From the NCBI GenBank assembly GCA_021789495.1, contig JAJYJM010000003.1, positions 6,865-59,092 of the forward strand: 52,228 bases of DNA, given 5' to 3'. The DNA comes from Nitrospirota bacterium (GTDB taxonomy: Bacteria; Nitrospirota; JACRHJ01). Each line of letters begins with the position of its first letter. The first letter of the stretch is position 1. The translations under genes and the position numbers were made by a program. Under the pieces are notes generated by a model. The model had not been told where the DNA came from. It made no database searches and saw nothing but the letters and a program-made list of their open reading frames with translations. This document shows, piece by piece, positions 16,219 to 24,681 of this stretch.

Positions 16219-17100
16219 ATGCGCATCCTTTTTGCAACCGACGGCTCCGAACCCTCTCGCTCGGCGATGGACTTCCTGCTCTCCCTGGAGTTCGAGCCGG
16301 AGGACGGCTTCGTAATCCTTCACGTGCTGAAGGAATTCGTCCTGCCGGACACCATCGACCCGAACCGGGACTTCCGCAAGGCCGGCAAGGCCGCGGCAAA
16401 GAAGCTCGTGGCGGACGTGGCGAAGCAGTTCAGGGAGGCGGGTCTCGACGCCAAGGAGGTCGTCCGCGAGGGAGACCCTGCAAGGGAGATAACGGAGATA
16501 ATCGCGGAGTTCAAGCCGGACCTGGCCGTCATGGGACACAAGGGACATACGGGGCTTGGCAGATTCCTGCTGGGCAGCGTCTCCAATAACGTGCTGCGGC
16601 ACGGCGCCGGCTCCGTCCTGATAGTCCGGGACAGGATACCGGCAAGACCCGTGAAGGCGCTTTACTGCACGGACGGCTCGCTCCACGCGAGGTTCGCGCG
16701 CGACCTCTTTATGAAGCTCCCGTTCCCGCCGGATACGGAGGTGGACGTGCTGAGCGTGGCGGACATGCAGGTTTCGAGCCTTCCGGAGCAGTATTACCCC
16801 TACAGCGAGACATCCACGATGATGACGGAGCTGAGAAGGCACCTGATGGAGCAGGCGGAAGGATATGTCGTGGAGGACGCAAAGGCCCTCCGTGACCGCT
16901 TCAGGAACGTCCGGGAGCATGTTACGGTTGGAGTGCCGGAGTCCGAGATACTTGCTGCGATAGACGAGATGGCCCCGGACATAACGGTAATGGGGTCGTC
17001 CGGAATACGCGGGCTCAGGGGAATACTTATCGGGGACGTATCGCAGAGGGTTGTAAAACACGCGCGAAGCAGCGTGCTGGTCGGGAAGATGGGGGAATAA
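16219..17100 (+). CDS. Tandem universal stress protein (UspA family)
   Basis: The 293-residue protein contains two Usp domains. Domain 1 (1-145) begins MRILFATDGSEPS and ends with GHKGHTGLGRFLLGSVSNNVL, the G-2x-G-9x-G(S) nucleotide-binding motif. Domain 2 (about 150-293) ends MGSSGIRGLRGILIGDVSQRVVKHARSSVLV. Both may bind ATP. Tandem Usp proteins respond to starvation and respiratory stress. GAGGCGG precedes the ATG, and the 142-bp upstream region is AT-rich with a TATACT at 16184-16189 but no good -35. Confidence 0.92.
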   Translation: MRILFATDGSEPSRSAMDFLLSLEFEPEDGFVILHVLKEFVLPDTIDPNRDFRKAGKAAAKKLVADVAKQFREAGLDAKEVVREGDPAREITEIIAEFKPDLAVMGHKGHTGLGRFLLGSVSNNVLRHGAGSVLIVRDRIPARPVKALYCTDGSLHARFARDLFMKLPFPPDTEVDVLSVADMQVSSLPEQYYPYSETSTMMTELRRHLMEQAEGYVVEDAKALRDRFRNVREHVTVGVPESEILAAIDEMAPDITVMGSSGIRGLRGILIGDVSQRVVKHARSSVLVGKMGE

Positions 17101-17120
17101 AACATGTTACTGCCGCAGCC

Positions 17121-18284
17121 TTACCAGTCGGCCCTGCGCGCCGCGTGAGGGGATGCGGCTACGCTTCCGCCCTGTTTCTCTCCGAAACTGATATTGTTCT
17201 TGCCGCTTTCCTTTGCAATGTACATCGCCTTGTCCGCGTGACGGATGAAGGCAATCTTTTCTTCTTCCAGACTCCCGCCCTCAAGCCTGTCCTCAAAGAA
17301 AGACGAGACGCCGACACTGCACGTTATGACTCCAGCGATATTATAAGGCTGCTCTCCACGGATTTTTTCCTTCAGGAAGACCGCGTGCTGTATGACGCCC
17401 CGCACGCGTTCGGCAAGGAGATATGCCTCGTCGCGGGATCTGCCGGGCAGGATTATGGCGAATTCGTCGCCACCGTAGCGCACTATGCTTGCGTTCTCTC
17501 CTTCGAGGGCGTCGCGGATTAGATGTCCCACCTCGGCCAGCGTGCGGCTCCCGACAAGATGGCCGTAGCTGTCGTTTACCTGTTTGAAGTTGTCAAGGTC
17601 AAGGAACAAAAGGGAAATATGCCTGCCGGAGCGTTTCGCCTTTTTCAGTTCCTCGGATAGCTGCCGGTGGAAATAGCGGTCGTTAAAAAGCCCTGTCAGG
17701 TCGTCCCGTTTGGTGAGTTCCTCGTTTCTGTTCGCGTCGAGGGCGTTCTGGATAAGGGTGGAGGTGTAACCCGCGAATATCTCCAGGAGCTTCATCTCGT
17801 CCTTGCTGTAACTCCTTTTACCCTTTCGGTTTATAAGCTCTATGACTCCGCAAACCGAGCGGCCAAGCACAATGGGAACGCAGAGAATCGAGCGGGTTTT
17901 CGTGGCCAGTTTTTTATCTACCGCATCATGTAAGTCTTCGTGTTTCTTGCCGTTTTCGTTCATGTAGGGCCGTCCGGTGATGTATGTCTTCCCGGCGATT
18001 CCGTATGTGGCGGGGATAGTCATGCCCAGGACTTTTTCGGCCACCGGCCCGAAACATGCCACGAAATGAAGCTGGTTCTTGAAGGGGTCGTCGATATGTT
18101 CGGACTTTATATACGGGTCGTCAAGGAGGACCGAACCGGCCTCCGACGGGACAAATTCATCTGCTTTTATAAGTATTTCCTTTAATACCTCGTCGAGCTT
18201 CGGGGCAGAGCCGCGCGCGTTCTGGCTCATAAGCCGTCGTAGGAACTTATCAATCCTGCCTTTGCCGAGGGTATGGATTTTCAT
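17121..18284 (-). CDS. GAF-GGDEF diguanylate cyclase
   Basis: The 387-residue soluble protein has a GAF domain (about residues 20-190 with AGSVLLDDP, GIAGKTYITGRP and SILCVPI) followed by a GGDEF domain (RDDLTGLFNDRYFHRQL, SLLFLDLDNFKQVND, VRYGGDEFAIILPGR). The intact GGDEF implies c-di-GMP synthesis. The allosteric RxxD site is absent, being EGEN-like at that place, so product feedback is not expected. The ATG at 18284 is chosen; a TTG at 18323 lies inside a near-consensus -35 box and lacks a ribosome site. With that promoter the leader would be only a few bases. It opposes the HD-GYP enzyme 3.6 kb away, giving synthesis and breakdown in one region. Confidence 0.87.
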   Translation of the reverse strand: MKIHTLGKGRIDKFLRRLMSQNARGSAPKLDEVLKEILIKADEFVPSEAGSVLLDDPYIKSEHIDDPFKNQLHFVACFGPVAEKVLGMTIPATYGIAGKTYITGRPYMNENGKKHEDLHDAVDKKLATKTRSILCVPIVLGRSVCGVIELINRKGKRSYSKDEMKLLEIFAGYTSTLIQNALDANRNEELTKRDDLTGLFNDRYFHRQLSEELKKAKRSGRHISLLFLDLDNFKQVNDSYGHLVGSRTLAEVGHLIRDALEGENASIVRYGGDEFAIILPGRSRDEAYLLAERVRGVIQHAVFLKEKIRGEQPYNIAGVITCSVGVSSFFEDRLEGGSLEEEKIAFIRHADKAMYIAKESGKNNISFGEKQGGSVAASPHAARRADW

Positions 18285-18294
18285 AATCTCGGAT

Positions 18295-18323
18295 ATTGTA
18301 AATGGAACTATTCCATTTGTCAA
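18295..18323 (-). promoter_or_regulatory. Sigma70 promoter with palindromic spacer, for the GGDEF gene
   Basis: TTGACA (18323-18318) is separated by exactly 17 bases from TACAAT (18300-18295). The spacer itself is a perfect inverted repeat, AATGGAA-TAG-TTCCATT, which would be an operator placed between the two boxes. The transcript would start about 4-7 bases before the ATG. Confidence 0.65.
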
Positions 18324-18428
18324 AGAATTTTATAAGACGCATCCGCAGGCCCCTTTTTTGAGCCAAAGGCCGCCCTCGCTGCAACAAAAAAACCCACGAA
18401 AAAGAGCCGCAGACGACCCGAAATAAAA

Positions 18429-18450
18429 ATTAGGGACACATCCCATATTT
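18429..18450. repeat. Short REP-like remnant around GGGA-CACA-TCCC
   Basis: ATTAGGGACACATCCCATATT sits alone in the 181-bp gap between the cyclase and methyltransferase genes. It resembles repeats that accompany REP-associated transposases, but none is encoded here and only one copy was found. Confidence 0.3.
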
Positions 18451-18504
18451 TTCATCGGTTTTCATTTTCAGGAAGCGCAAGACGGATTCTTTGGCGCGAC
18501 GGTG

Positions 18505-19320
18505 TCACCGAGGCTTATGCGCCTGCGCGAAGAGGACTTCGATATCGAGCCGGATTCCGCCCTTTTCGCGGAGGCTGTCAACCTCCTTCAGATGTTCGTC
18601 GATGAGACGTTCCCGGTCGTCTTCGGGGAGGCGGTTAAGCGGGCCGCCGAAGGCGGTATTGAGCAATACGTCGAGCCATTCCTCTGCGTCCTTTATGCAG
18701 TAGCCTATCTGCCTCGACCGGACATCGATGTTCCCGCATCCCACGGCGGCAAGAAGCGCCGCAATCTTTTCCGGCGCATCGAGCCTGGAGGAAAATTCCG
18801 GCGGTTCCACGCCGAGCTTTTTCAGCCGCGCAAGAAGCATCCCGCGCATGGGTTCCATCAGGCCGGAGCGGAAGCTTGTAAGGTATATCCCGCCGCCGGG
18901 TTTGACGACCCGCAGAATATGGCTCAGGCCGCCTTCCATGTCCGGCAGGAAGAAAATCCCGAAGGCGCAGGAGGCGATGTCGAAGGTGTTATCCGGAAAC
19001 CCGGTGTCCTCGATGTCGCGCCGCTCGAAGAATATATTCGCAAGGCTGAGCCTGTCCGCCTTTGCCCTTGCCCTTTCAAGCATCCCGTCGGATATGTCTA
19101 TCCCGGTTACTCTTCCTTCCGGGAGTGCCTTTGCCGCGGCGAGCGCGACATGCCCCGTGCCCGTTGCGGCGTCGAGAAGGTTTTCTTTGCCGCCAAGACG
19201 CATGTCCGATACCATATGCCTCGCGCTGTCGGCGAAGAACCGGAGCGCGGGCAGGTCGTACCCCTCGGCTGCCCTGTCGAATACGGAGGCCAGTTTTTCT
19301 CTATGCCCGGAGCGGCTCAC
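18505..19320 (-). CDS. Class I SAM-dependent methyltransferase, UbiE/COQ5-like
   Basis: The 271-residue protein has the Rossmann methyltransferase motifs: LLDAATGTGHVALAAAK (motif I), VTGIDISDGML, and FDIASCAFGIFFLPD (post-I/II). FDRAAEGYD at the N-terminus is typical of the UbiE-like group, often acting on quinones or small molecules, but the substrate cannot be assigned. The start is a GTG at 19320 overlapping the upstream TGA (GTGA), so translation is coupled to the TIM-barrel gene. Confidence 0.85.
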   Translation of the reverse strand: MSRSGHREKLASVFDRAAEGYDLPALRFFADSARHMVSDMRLGGKENLLDAATGTGHVALAAAKALPEGRVTGIDISDGMLERARAKADRLSLANIFFERRDIEDTGFPDNTFDIASCAFGIFFLPDMEGGLSHILRVVKPGGGIYLTSFRSGLMEPMRGMLLARLKKLGVEPPEFSSRLDAPEKIAALLAAVGCGNIDVRSRQIGYCIKDAEEWLDVLLNTAFGGPLNRLPEDDRERLIDEHLKEVDSLREKGGIRLDIEVLFAQAHKPR

Positions 19321-20096
19321 AGGAATTTCCTCAGGTTATCGAGCGCCCTCAGCGCGTCGTCTTCGCTGTGGGCTTCGAGGGTGTAAACAGGCTGTGCGGC
19401 AAGACCTTTGAGCTTCTCGAAGAATCCCTGCCATTCGATCTTCCCGTCTCCGACGGGGAGGTGGTCGTCGCTGGTCCCGAAGTTGTCGTGCAGGTGAAGC
19501 TCGAAGAGCCGGGGGGCCGTAAGGCCGAGCCACTCGGCGGGGCCGAGTTTCGAGAAAAGCTCTCTGTGGCCGACGTCGAGGCAGAGGCCGAAGAGCGGGT
19601 GATCTATCTCGTCCGCCAGCCTGACCAAGTGCGAAGGCTCGCTGTCCACAATGTTCTCGACGGCCAGTTTCACGCCGGTCATCGAAGCGAGTTCCAGCGC
19701 TTTCCTCCAGATGGCCGCGCTTTTCTTAAGCCAGATGTCCGTGTTGCCCGCGTATTTCCAGCTCTCGTAGCCGGAATGAAATACGACGGCAAGGGGCTTA
19801 AGCGGCGCGGTGATTTCTATCGTCTGGATGAACCGCTCAAGCGTTACCGCAGCGATTTTCGAGTCCACCGCGCCGGGGCAGAGGTCCATGAACGGCGCGT
19901 GTATGGAGACGGTGTGCGGCCAGTCGAGGCTCTCGGCAAGCCTGTAGATGTCCGCCGGGATGACTGCGTCGAGCTGGTCGGCCGGGAAGAATATCTCCGG
20001 GTTTATACGGTTCTCCCGCAGGAAGCCGAGCGAGTCGAAAATCCTCGGGTAGGGGATATGGACGTGGACGGTCCTGCCGGGGAAATAAACGGGCAT
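19317..20096 (-). CDS. Sugar phosphate isomerase/epimerase-like TIM-barrel protein (AP endonuclease 2 superfamily)
   Basis: The 259-residue protein fits the xylose-isomerase-like barrel: VSIHAPFMDL (strand with metal His), VVFHSGY, KLAVENI (metal Glu), FGLCLDVGH (metal Asp/His) and LFELHLHDN. These metal ligands are in the order expected for a divalent-metal isomerase or endonuclease IV relative. It lacks features needed to claim DNA repair activity. It lies between a FmdB gene and a methyltransferase gene with no gaps, so the three form one unit. Substrate is unknown. Confidence 0.8.
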   Translation of the reverse strand: MPVYFPGRTVHVHIPYPRIFDSLGFLRENRINPEIFFPADQLDAVIPADIYRLAESLDWPHTVSIHAPFMDLCPGAVDSKIAAVTLERFIQTIEITAPLKPLAVVFHSGYESWKYAGNTDIWLKKSAAIWRKALELASMTGVKLAVENIVDSEPSHLVRLADEIDHPLFGLCLDVGHRELFSKLGPAEWLGLTAPRLFELHLHDNFGTSDDHLPVGDGKIEWQGFFEKLKGLAAQPVYTLEAHSEDDALRALDNLRKFL

Positions 20097-20414
20097 TTAT
20101 TTGTTACCGGATGGCGTCGTCGGGCGCGATGTGTCGGACGCGGCTGGTTTGGACGCTGCTGAATCCGTTTTCTCCTTCTTCGCGCCTTCCCTGGTCTTTT
20201 CACGCCCGGCGGCGTTTCCGCCCGGCTTCGGGGTCTTCCCGGCGTAGTCCGTTACATACCAGCCGGAGCCTTTGAACTGTAGCGCGGGCGTGCCCATGAG
20301 CTTCCTGACTTCCCCGCCGCAGAACTTGCACTCCTTGAGCGGCTCGTCCGAAAACTTCTGCATCGCGTCGAAACGCTTCCCGCACTCCTTGCACTCGTAC
20401 TCGTAAATCGGCAT
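20097..20414 (-). CDS. FmdB-family zinc-ribbon protein with Lys/Thr-rich tail
   Basis: The 105-residue protein starts at MPIYEYECKECG, and the frame could extend nine residues upstream without family support. CKEC and CKFC supply the zinc ribbon, followed by KLMGTPALQFKGSGWYVTDY, a segment conserved in longer FmdB proteins. The last 40 residues are low-complexity and charged. It is the second FmdB-type protein here, and the first (3296-3520) has a Cys-rich tail instead. Role unknown. Stop and next start are adjacent. Confidence 0.87.
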   Translation of the reverse strand: MPIYEYECKECGKRFDAMQKFSDEPLKECKFCGGEVRKLMGTPALQFKGSGWYVTDYAGKTPKPGGNAAGREKTREGAKKEKTDSAASKPAASDTSRPTTPSGNK

Positions 20415-20444
20415 GACTAAATACCACCTCCAATAATGCATATC

Positions 20445-20468
20445 GGGCGCGCCAAGGGTGTCGCGCCC
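20445..20468. repeat. Hairpin GGGCGCG/CGCGCCC, dispersed-repeat type
   Basis: Seven-bp perfect arms (20445-20451 and 20462-20468) enclose a 10-base loop between the FmdB gene and the AT-rich membrane protein gene. There is no T-run on either strand, so it is more likely a repeat than a terminator. Confidence 0.45.
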
Positions 20469-20481
20469 TACGCGCTTGCTG

Positions 20482-21183
20482 TCAGGATAAAGACAGCCTA
20501 TTTCTTATTCTCACAGAAAAATCGGCTAATGCGAGGGCCAACCCTATTACAAGACGCCGATCGATTCCTTTAGTAGATTCCTCCGTTAATCGAAAAGCAA
20601 ATTTGCCTTTTGCTTGTAGTAAATCAAAAATGTCGGAACCGTCAACCTTGCCGATAAGATTTATCTCTGATGCGTCCATTAAATCAAAATTCCAGAACTT
20701 TTTCCTTCTCATTCTGACCAGCAGTTTTCCTGATAAATCTTCTAAATTCCATATCATCTTAAAAGGACTAATTTTAACCACTCTGCCGATACGCATGCCA
20801 TTTCTGTCCGTCACGTAATATCTATTTCTTAACGACAAAAATGTTTTCTCCGGCACAATATTAAATAAAACAGAATCAAACGAATTTGACGAGACGACCA
20901 TTTTCATTTTTCTTGTAGAGGCAAATGCGGCTGAAATATATATCAAAGCGATAAAAATTAAAACTGCAAAAAGAGGAATAGAGCGCGGCATTATCAATAA
21001 CAGAAACAAGAGAAATATTATGCCAACTCCAAGCAGCTCATTGAATGTGCTTCTTTTGGCAATAAAAAGATTCGTGCCCTTGGAATCGGCAACGGTGAAT
21101 TTTCTGACGCCCCAGGTTAAGAAACCGGTTTCGGCCCTGGAAACGCTAAATTCGTTTAGATATTGTAAATCAGCAGTTGTCAT
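20482..21183 (-). CDS. Hypothetical two-helix membrane protein, AT-rich
   Basis: The 233-residue protein is not recognised with confidence. It has a soluble N-terminal part (FTVADSKGTNLFIAKRS), two adjacent hydrophobic helices at about 50-92 (LLGVGIIFLLFLLLIMPR, IPLFAVLIFIALIYIS), then about 130 residues rich in beta-like repeats (YYVTDRNGMRIGRVVK, WNLEDLSGKLLVRM). The repeating D..G..IG pattern is weakly reminiscent of LURP-one/scramblase-like barrels. Base composition is clearly richer in A and T than the flanking genes, suggesting acquisition. It has its own ATG and stands alone between two other units. Confidence 0.65.
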   Translation of the reverse strand: MTTADLQYLNEFSVSRAETGFLTWGVRKFTVADSKGTNLFIAKRSTFNELLGVGIIFLLFLLLIMPRSIPLFAVLIFIALIYISAAFASTRKMKMVVSSNSFDSVLFNIVPEKTFLSLRNRYYVTDRNGMRIGRVVKISPFKMIWNLEDLSGKLLVRMRRKKFWNFDLMDASEINLIGKVDGSDIFDLLQAKGKFAFRLTEESTKGIDRRLVIGLALALADFSVRIRNRLSLS

Positions 21184-21241
21184 TCTTAAATTCCTGGATT
21201 CCCGATTAAACCATGCGGGTATGGCGAACTAAGTCACTGGG

Positions 21242-21259
21242 CCCCCGTTTTCACGGGGG
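21242..21259. repeat. Hairpin CCCCCGT/ACGGGGG in a dispersed-repeat context
   Basis: Seven-bp perfect arms with TTTC loop lie between the AT-rich membrane gene and pepA. Just upstream, at 21190, is CTGGATTCCCG, the left end of the TTCCCGC family, so the region appears to be a decayed or nested repeat. Confidence 0.45.
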
Positions 21260-21278
21260 TGACAAACGTTATGCTATT

Positions 21279-22772
21279 CTACGCGCTCTTCCTCTTCAGA
21301 AATTCCACAATCAGCCGCACGCCGACGGCCGTCGCGCCCTTGGGGCAGTATGGCCTGCCCTTTTCCTCCCAGGCCGTCCCGGCTATGTCCAGGTGCGCCC
21401 AGGGGTAGTCCACGAACTCCTGGAGAAACTTCCCGGCGGTAACCGTAGCGGCCTTCCTGCCGCCGACGTTCTTCAGGTCGGTTACGTCGCCCTTCATGGC
21501 GTCTACGTATTCGTCCCACATCGGGAGCTCCCACGCGCGCTCGTTCCCGGCCTCGCCGGCTTCGCGCACATCGTCAATCAGCTTCCGGTCGTTCCCCATT
21601 AGTCCTATGGCGAAATCCCCGAGCGCAATGACGCACGCGCCGGTCAGGGTGGCGATGTCGATTACGGCCCTTGGCTTGTAACGCGCGGCGTAGCAGAGCG
21701 CGTCCGCAAGCACAAGGCGGCCCTCGGCGTCCGTGGAGATTATCTCGATGGTCTTGCCGTTCATGGCGCGCACCATGTCGCCGGGCTTCAGCGCCGCGCC
21801 GCCGGGCATGTTCTCCGTGCAGGGCGCTATGGCGACGAGATTTACCGGAAGCTTCAGGGCCGCCGCGCAGCGTATCGCCGCGATGACCGCCCCCGCCCCG
21901 GCCATGTCGTATTTCATCTTCTCCATGCCCTCGGAGGGCTTTATGGAGATGCCGCCGGAATCGAACGTGATGCCCTTGCCGATTATGACATACGGGCCCT
22001 GCCGCCGGTCAGCCGGTTTCCCGCCCCGGTATTCCATGACTATGAACTTCGGCGGCTGCCTGCTGCCCTTTGCGACGCCAAGGAATGCGCCCATGCCGAG
22101 CTTTTTGCAGTCGTCGGCCTCAAGAACTTTCAGTTTAAGCCCGACGTCCTTCGCCGCGGCCTTCGCGCGCGCGGCCATGACGGAGGGCGTCATCTCGTTT
22201 GCCGGGGCGTTAATCATGTCCTTTGCGAAGTTGACCGAATCGGCGATTATGCGGCCTTCCGCAGCGCCCTTTTTCAGCGCGGCCTCCGCCGCCCTGTCGG
22301 AGGCCAAAAGGGCAACGGACTTTACCTTCTTGTTGGATTCGGCTTTCTTGAACGTGTCGAAATTATACAGCGCAAGGAGCATGCCCTGGGCCATGAGGCT
22401 TGCGAACCGATTCAAGGAGATGCCTTCGGGCGGGCCGGAATCCACGGAGATTTCCTTGAGGCCGGTTTTCCTTGCAAGGCCCGCCGCCGCGCCCGCAGCG
22501 CGCATGAGGCTGTCGGGAGAAAATTTTCCGCGCCTGCCAAGCCCGGCGAGGATTATCCTTTCCGGGCCCGTTCCGGAAACGAGGTGAAACAACGCCGTCT
22601 CGCCCTGCTTTCCCGTGAACTCTCCTGAGGCGATAGTCCTGGAGATTACGCCGCCCTGCGCACCGTCGATCTCCGCAAGCGCGCCTTTGGGTCTTTCGCC
22701 CTCGAACAGCACGAATACCGCCGCGTCGGACTTCTCGCCGGATACCGAACCCCTCTTTATTTTTATATCCAT
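21279..22772 (-). CDS. pepA: Leucyl aminopeptidase (M17)
   Basis: The 497-residue cytosolic exopeptidase releases N-terminal residues from peptides with two metal ions. The M17 signature NTDAEGRL appears as STDAEGRLVLADAL. Other metal and catalytic segments are YVIIGKGITFDSGGISIKPS (Lys and Asp) and MKYDMAGAGAV. The N-terminal domain (1-170) is the usual poorly conserved part. It is the last gene of the gat unit, 14 bp after a lipoprotein gene. Confidence 0.95.
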   Translation of the reverse strand: MDIKIKRGSVSGEKSDAAVFVLFEGERPKGALAEIDGAQGGVISRTIASGEFTGKQGETALFHLVSGTGPERIILAGLGRRGKFSPDSLMRAAGAAAGLARKTGLKEISVDSGPPEGISLNRFASLMAQGMLLALYNFDTFKKAESNKKVKSVALLASDRAAEAALKKGAAEGRIIADSVNFAKDMINAPANEMTPSVMAARAKAAAKDVGLKLKVLEADDCKKLGMGAFLGVAKGSRQPPKFIVMEYRGGKPADRRQGPYVIIGKGITFDSGGISIKPSEGMEKMKYDMAGAGAVIAAIRCAAALKLPVNLVAIAPCTENMPGGAALKPGDMVRAMNGKTIEIISTDAEGRLVLADALCYAARYKPRAVIDIATLTGACVIALGDFAIGLMGNDRKLIDDVREAGEAGNERAWELPMWDEYVDAMKGDVTDLKNVGGRKAATVTAGKFLQEFVDYPWAHLDIAGTAWEEKGRPYCPKGATAVGVRLIVEFLKRKSA

Positions 22773-22786
22773 GTTCGCCTCGCCCG

Positions 22787-23242
22787 CTAATTTAAAGGTA
22801 TGTAGTCCAGCTTGTCCCGGCTGAAATCGGAATCCTTGCCCGAGGGGAAATGGTAGTAGCTTCCGCGTATGGTAAAATACTCCTCCCCTCCCTTGAGCGG
22901 CAAGGATATGTCGAACGGAGACTCCTCGAACGGGGACATGATGTATTCGTCCTTTGGTGTCCCTTTGGCGGAGCTTATAACTTTGCCCTCCTTGTCCAAG
23001 CCGACAAGCTCCAGATTGACGGTATGGAGGCCGTCGTCATGGCTGAAAGGCTCCACATATCCGTCCGCGACCGCGCGTTTGCCCGCGATTTTAAGGTTCC
23101 AATGCACCTTGATGTAATTCGTATTTTTGTGGAAGCTGTAGTCCCCAGGCTTGTAGTCCTGTCCCAGTATGTCGTTCCCGCCGGCGCATCCGGCAATGGT
23201 CGCCGCAAGGACGAGAAGCGCGGCCACGGCAATTTTTTTCAT
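22787..23242 (-). CDS. Small lipoprotein of unknown function
   Basis: The 151-residue protein has a clear type II signal peptide ([19 protein letters not shown], lipobox IAGC). The mature part looks all-beta ([41 protein letters not shown]), similar to small envelope proteins with an immunoglobulin-like fold. The ATG overlaps the gatB stop (ATGA), and the gene precedes pepA. No enzymatic residue pattern is visible. Confidence 0.78.
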   Translation of the reverse strand: MKKIAVAALLVLAATIAGCAGGNDILGQDYKPGDYSFHKNTNYIKVHWNLKIAGKRAVADGYVEPFSHDDGLHTVNLELVGLDKEGKVISSAKGTPKDEYIMSPFEESPFDISLPLKGGEEYFTIRGSYYHFPSGKDSDFSRDKLDYIPLN

Positions 23243-24666
23243 GCGAGCTTCTTCCTGAGCAGTTCGTTCACAACTCCCGGATTGGCCTTCCCGCCCGTCT
23301 TCTTCATCACCTGGCCGACGAAGAACCCAAGGAGCGCGGTCTTACCGGTTTTGTATTGCTCCACGTTATGCGGGTTCGCCGCCATGACCTCGTCTATGAC
23401 CTTTGCAATCGCGCCCTCGTCCGTTATCTGCACGAGGCCCTTTTCGGCTACAACTTCCTCCGCCGTCTTTCGGCTGTTATAAATCTCCTCGAAGACGGTC
23501 TTGGCAATCTTCCCGGAGATGACTCCGGACTCGATAAGCTTTATCATCCCCGCGAGGCGCTCAGGCTCAAGCGGACACTCCTCCGGCTCAACTCCGGCGT
23601 TCTTCAGCTCGCGCAGGACATCTCCCATAATCCAGTTGGAGGCCTGCTTCGGCGCGCCTGAGAGTTTCGCAGCGGCCTCGTAATAATCCGCCAGCGCCCT
23701 CGACTCCGTCAGCACCATCGCGTCGTAGTCCGGTATTCCGTATTCGCGCACAAAGCGCTCTCGTTTGGCGTCCGGGAGCTCAGGCATCGTTTCGCGTATC
23801 TCGTCCAGCCACTCCTTCGAGACCTCTACCGGGACTAAGTCCGGCTCCGGGAAGTAGCGGTAGTCGTGCGCCTCCTCCTTGCCGCGCATGGAAAGCGTAA
23901 TCCCCTGGTTCGCGTCCCACAACCGCGTCTCCTGGGCGACCTTGCCGCCGTCTTCGATTACGGCAATCTGCCTCTTTATCTCATACTCTATGGCCTTCTG
24001 CACGTTCTTGAAGGAGTTCATGTTCTTAAGCTCGGCGCGCGTCCCGAATTCCCTTTGGCCCGCTGGCCGCACGGATACGTTCGCATCGCACCTGAGGGAC
24101 CCTTCCTCCATGTTCCCGTCGCAGACGTCAATATAGCGAAGTATCGCCCGGAGCTTCCGCATATATTCCGCGGCCTCGGAGGCGCTTCTTATGTCCGGCT
24201 CGGAGACGATCTCCATGAGCGGCACGCCCGTCCTGTTCAGGTCAACGTGCGACGCGCCCTCGATGCCCTCGTGCAGGTTCTTGCCCGCGTCCTCTTCCAG
24301 GTGTATGCGCGTGAGGCCGATGCGCTTCGTCTCGCCGTCGATGGCCATATCGACATATCCGCCCTGGCAGACCGGGAGCTCGTACTGGGAGATCTGGTAG
24401 CCCTTCGGGAGGTCGGGGTAGAAGTAGTTCTTGCGCGCGAAGCGGGAGTATGGCGCGACGGCGCAGTTCATGGCCAGCCCGGTCTTGATGATAAAGTCCA
24501 TCGCGGTCTTGTTCAGCACGGGGAGCACGCCCGGCATACCTATGCAGACCTGGCATGTCTGGGAGTTCGGCCCCTGCCCGAACAAGGTCGAGCACCCGCA
24601 GAATATCTTCGACGCGGTCTTTAACTGCGCGTGAACTTCCAGCCCGATTACGGGTTCGTATTGCAT
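23239..24666 (-). CDS. gatB: Aspartyl/glutamyl-tRNA(Asn/Gln) amidotransferase subunit B
   Basis: The 475-residue subunit binds mischarged tRNA and activates its side chain with [18 protein letters not shown], the zinc pairs FCGCS and CQVC, and [10 protein letters not shown] identify it. The C-terminal helical and YqeY-like domains end at [14 protein letters not shown]. It works with GatA and GatC in the same unit. Here it is separated from gatA by the zinc-finger/HEPN-like gene, whereas A and B are normally adjacent. Confidence 0.97.
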   Translation of the reverse strand: MQYEPVIGLEVHAQLKTASKIFCGCSTLFGQGPNSQTCQVCIGMPGVLPVLNKTAMDFIIKTGLAMNCAVAPYSRFARKNYFYPDLPKGYQISQYELPVCQGGYVDMAIDGETKRIGLTRIHLEEDAGKNLHEGIEGASHVDLNRTGVPLMEIVSEPDIRSASEAAEYMRKLRAILRYIDVCDGNMEEGSLRCDANVSVRPAGQREFGTRAELKNMNSFKNVQKAIEYEIKRQIAVIEDGGKVAQETRLWDANQGITLSMRGKEEAHDYRYFPEPDLVPVEVSKEWLDEIRETMPELPDAKRERFVREYGIPDYDAMVLTESRALADYYEAAAKLSGAPKQASNWIMGDVLRELKNAGVEPEECPLEPERLAGMIKLIESGVISGKIAKTVFEEIYNSRKTAEEVVAEKGLVQITDEGAIAKVIDEVMAANPHNVEQYKTGKTALLGFFVGQVMKKTGGKANPGVVNELLRKKLA

Positions 24667-24681
24667 TGGAGAGCAACCTCC

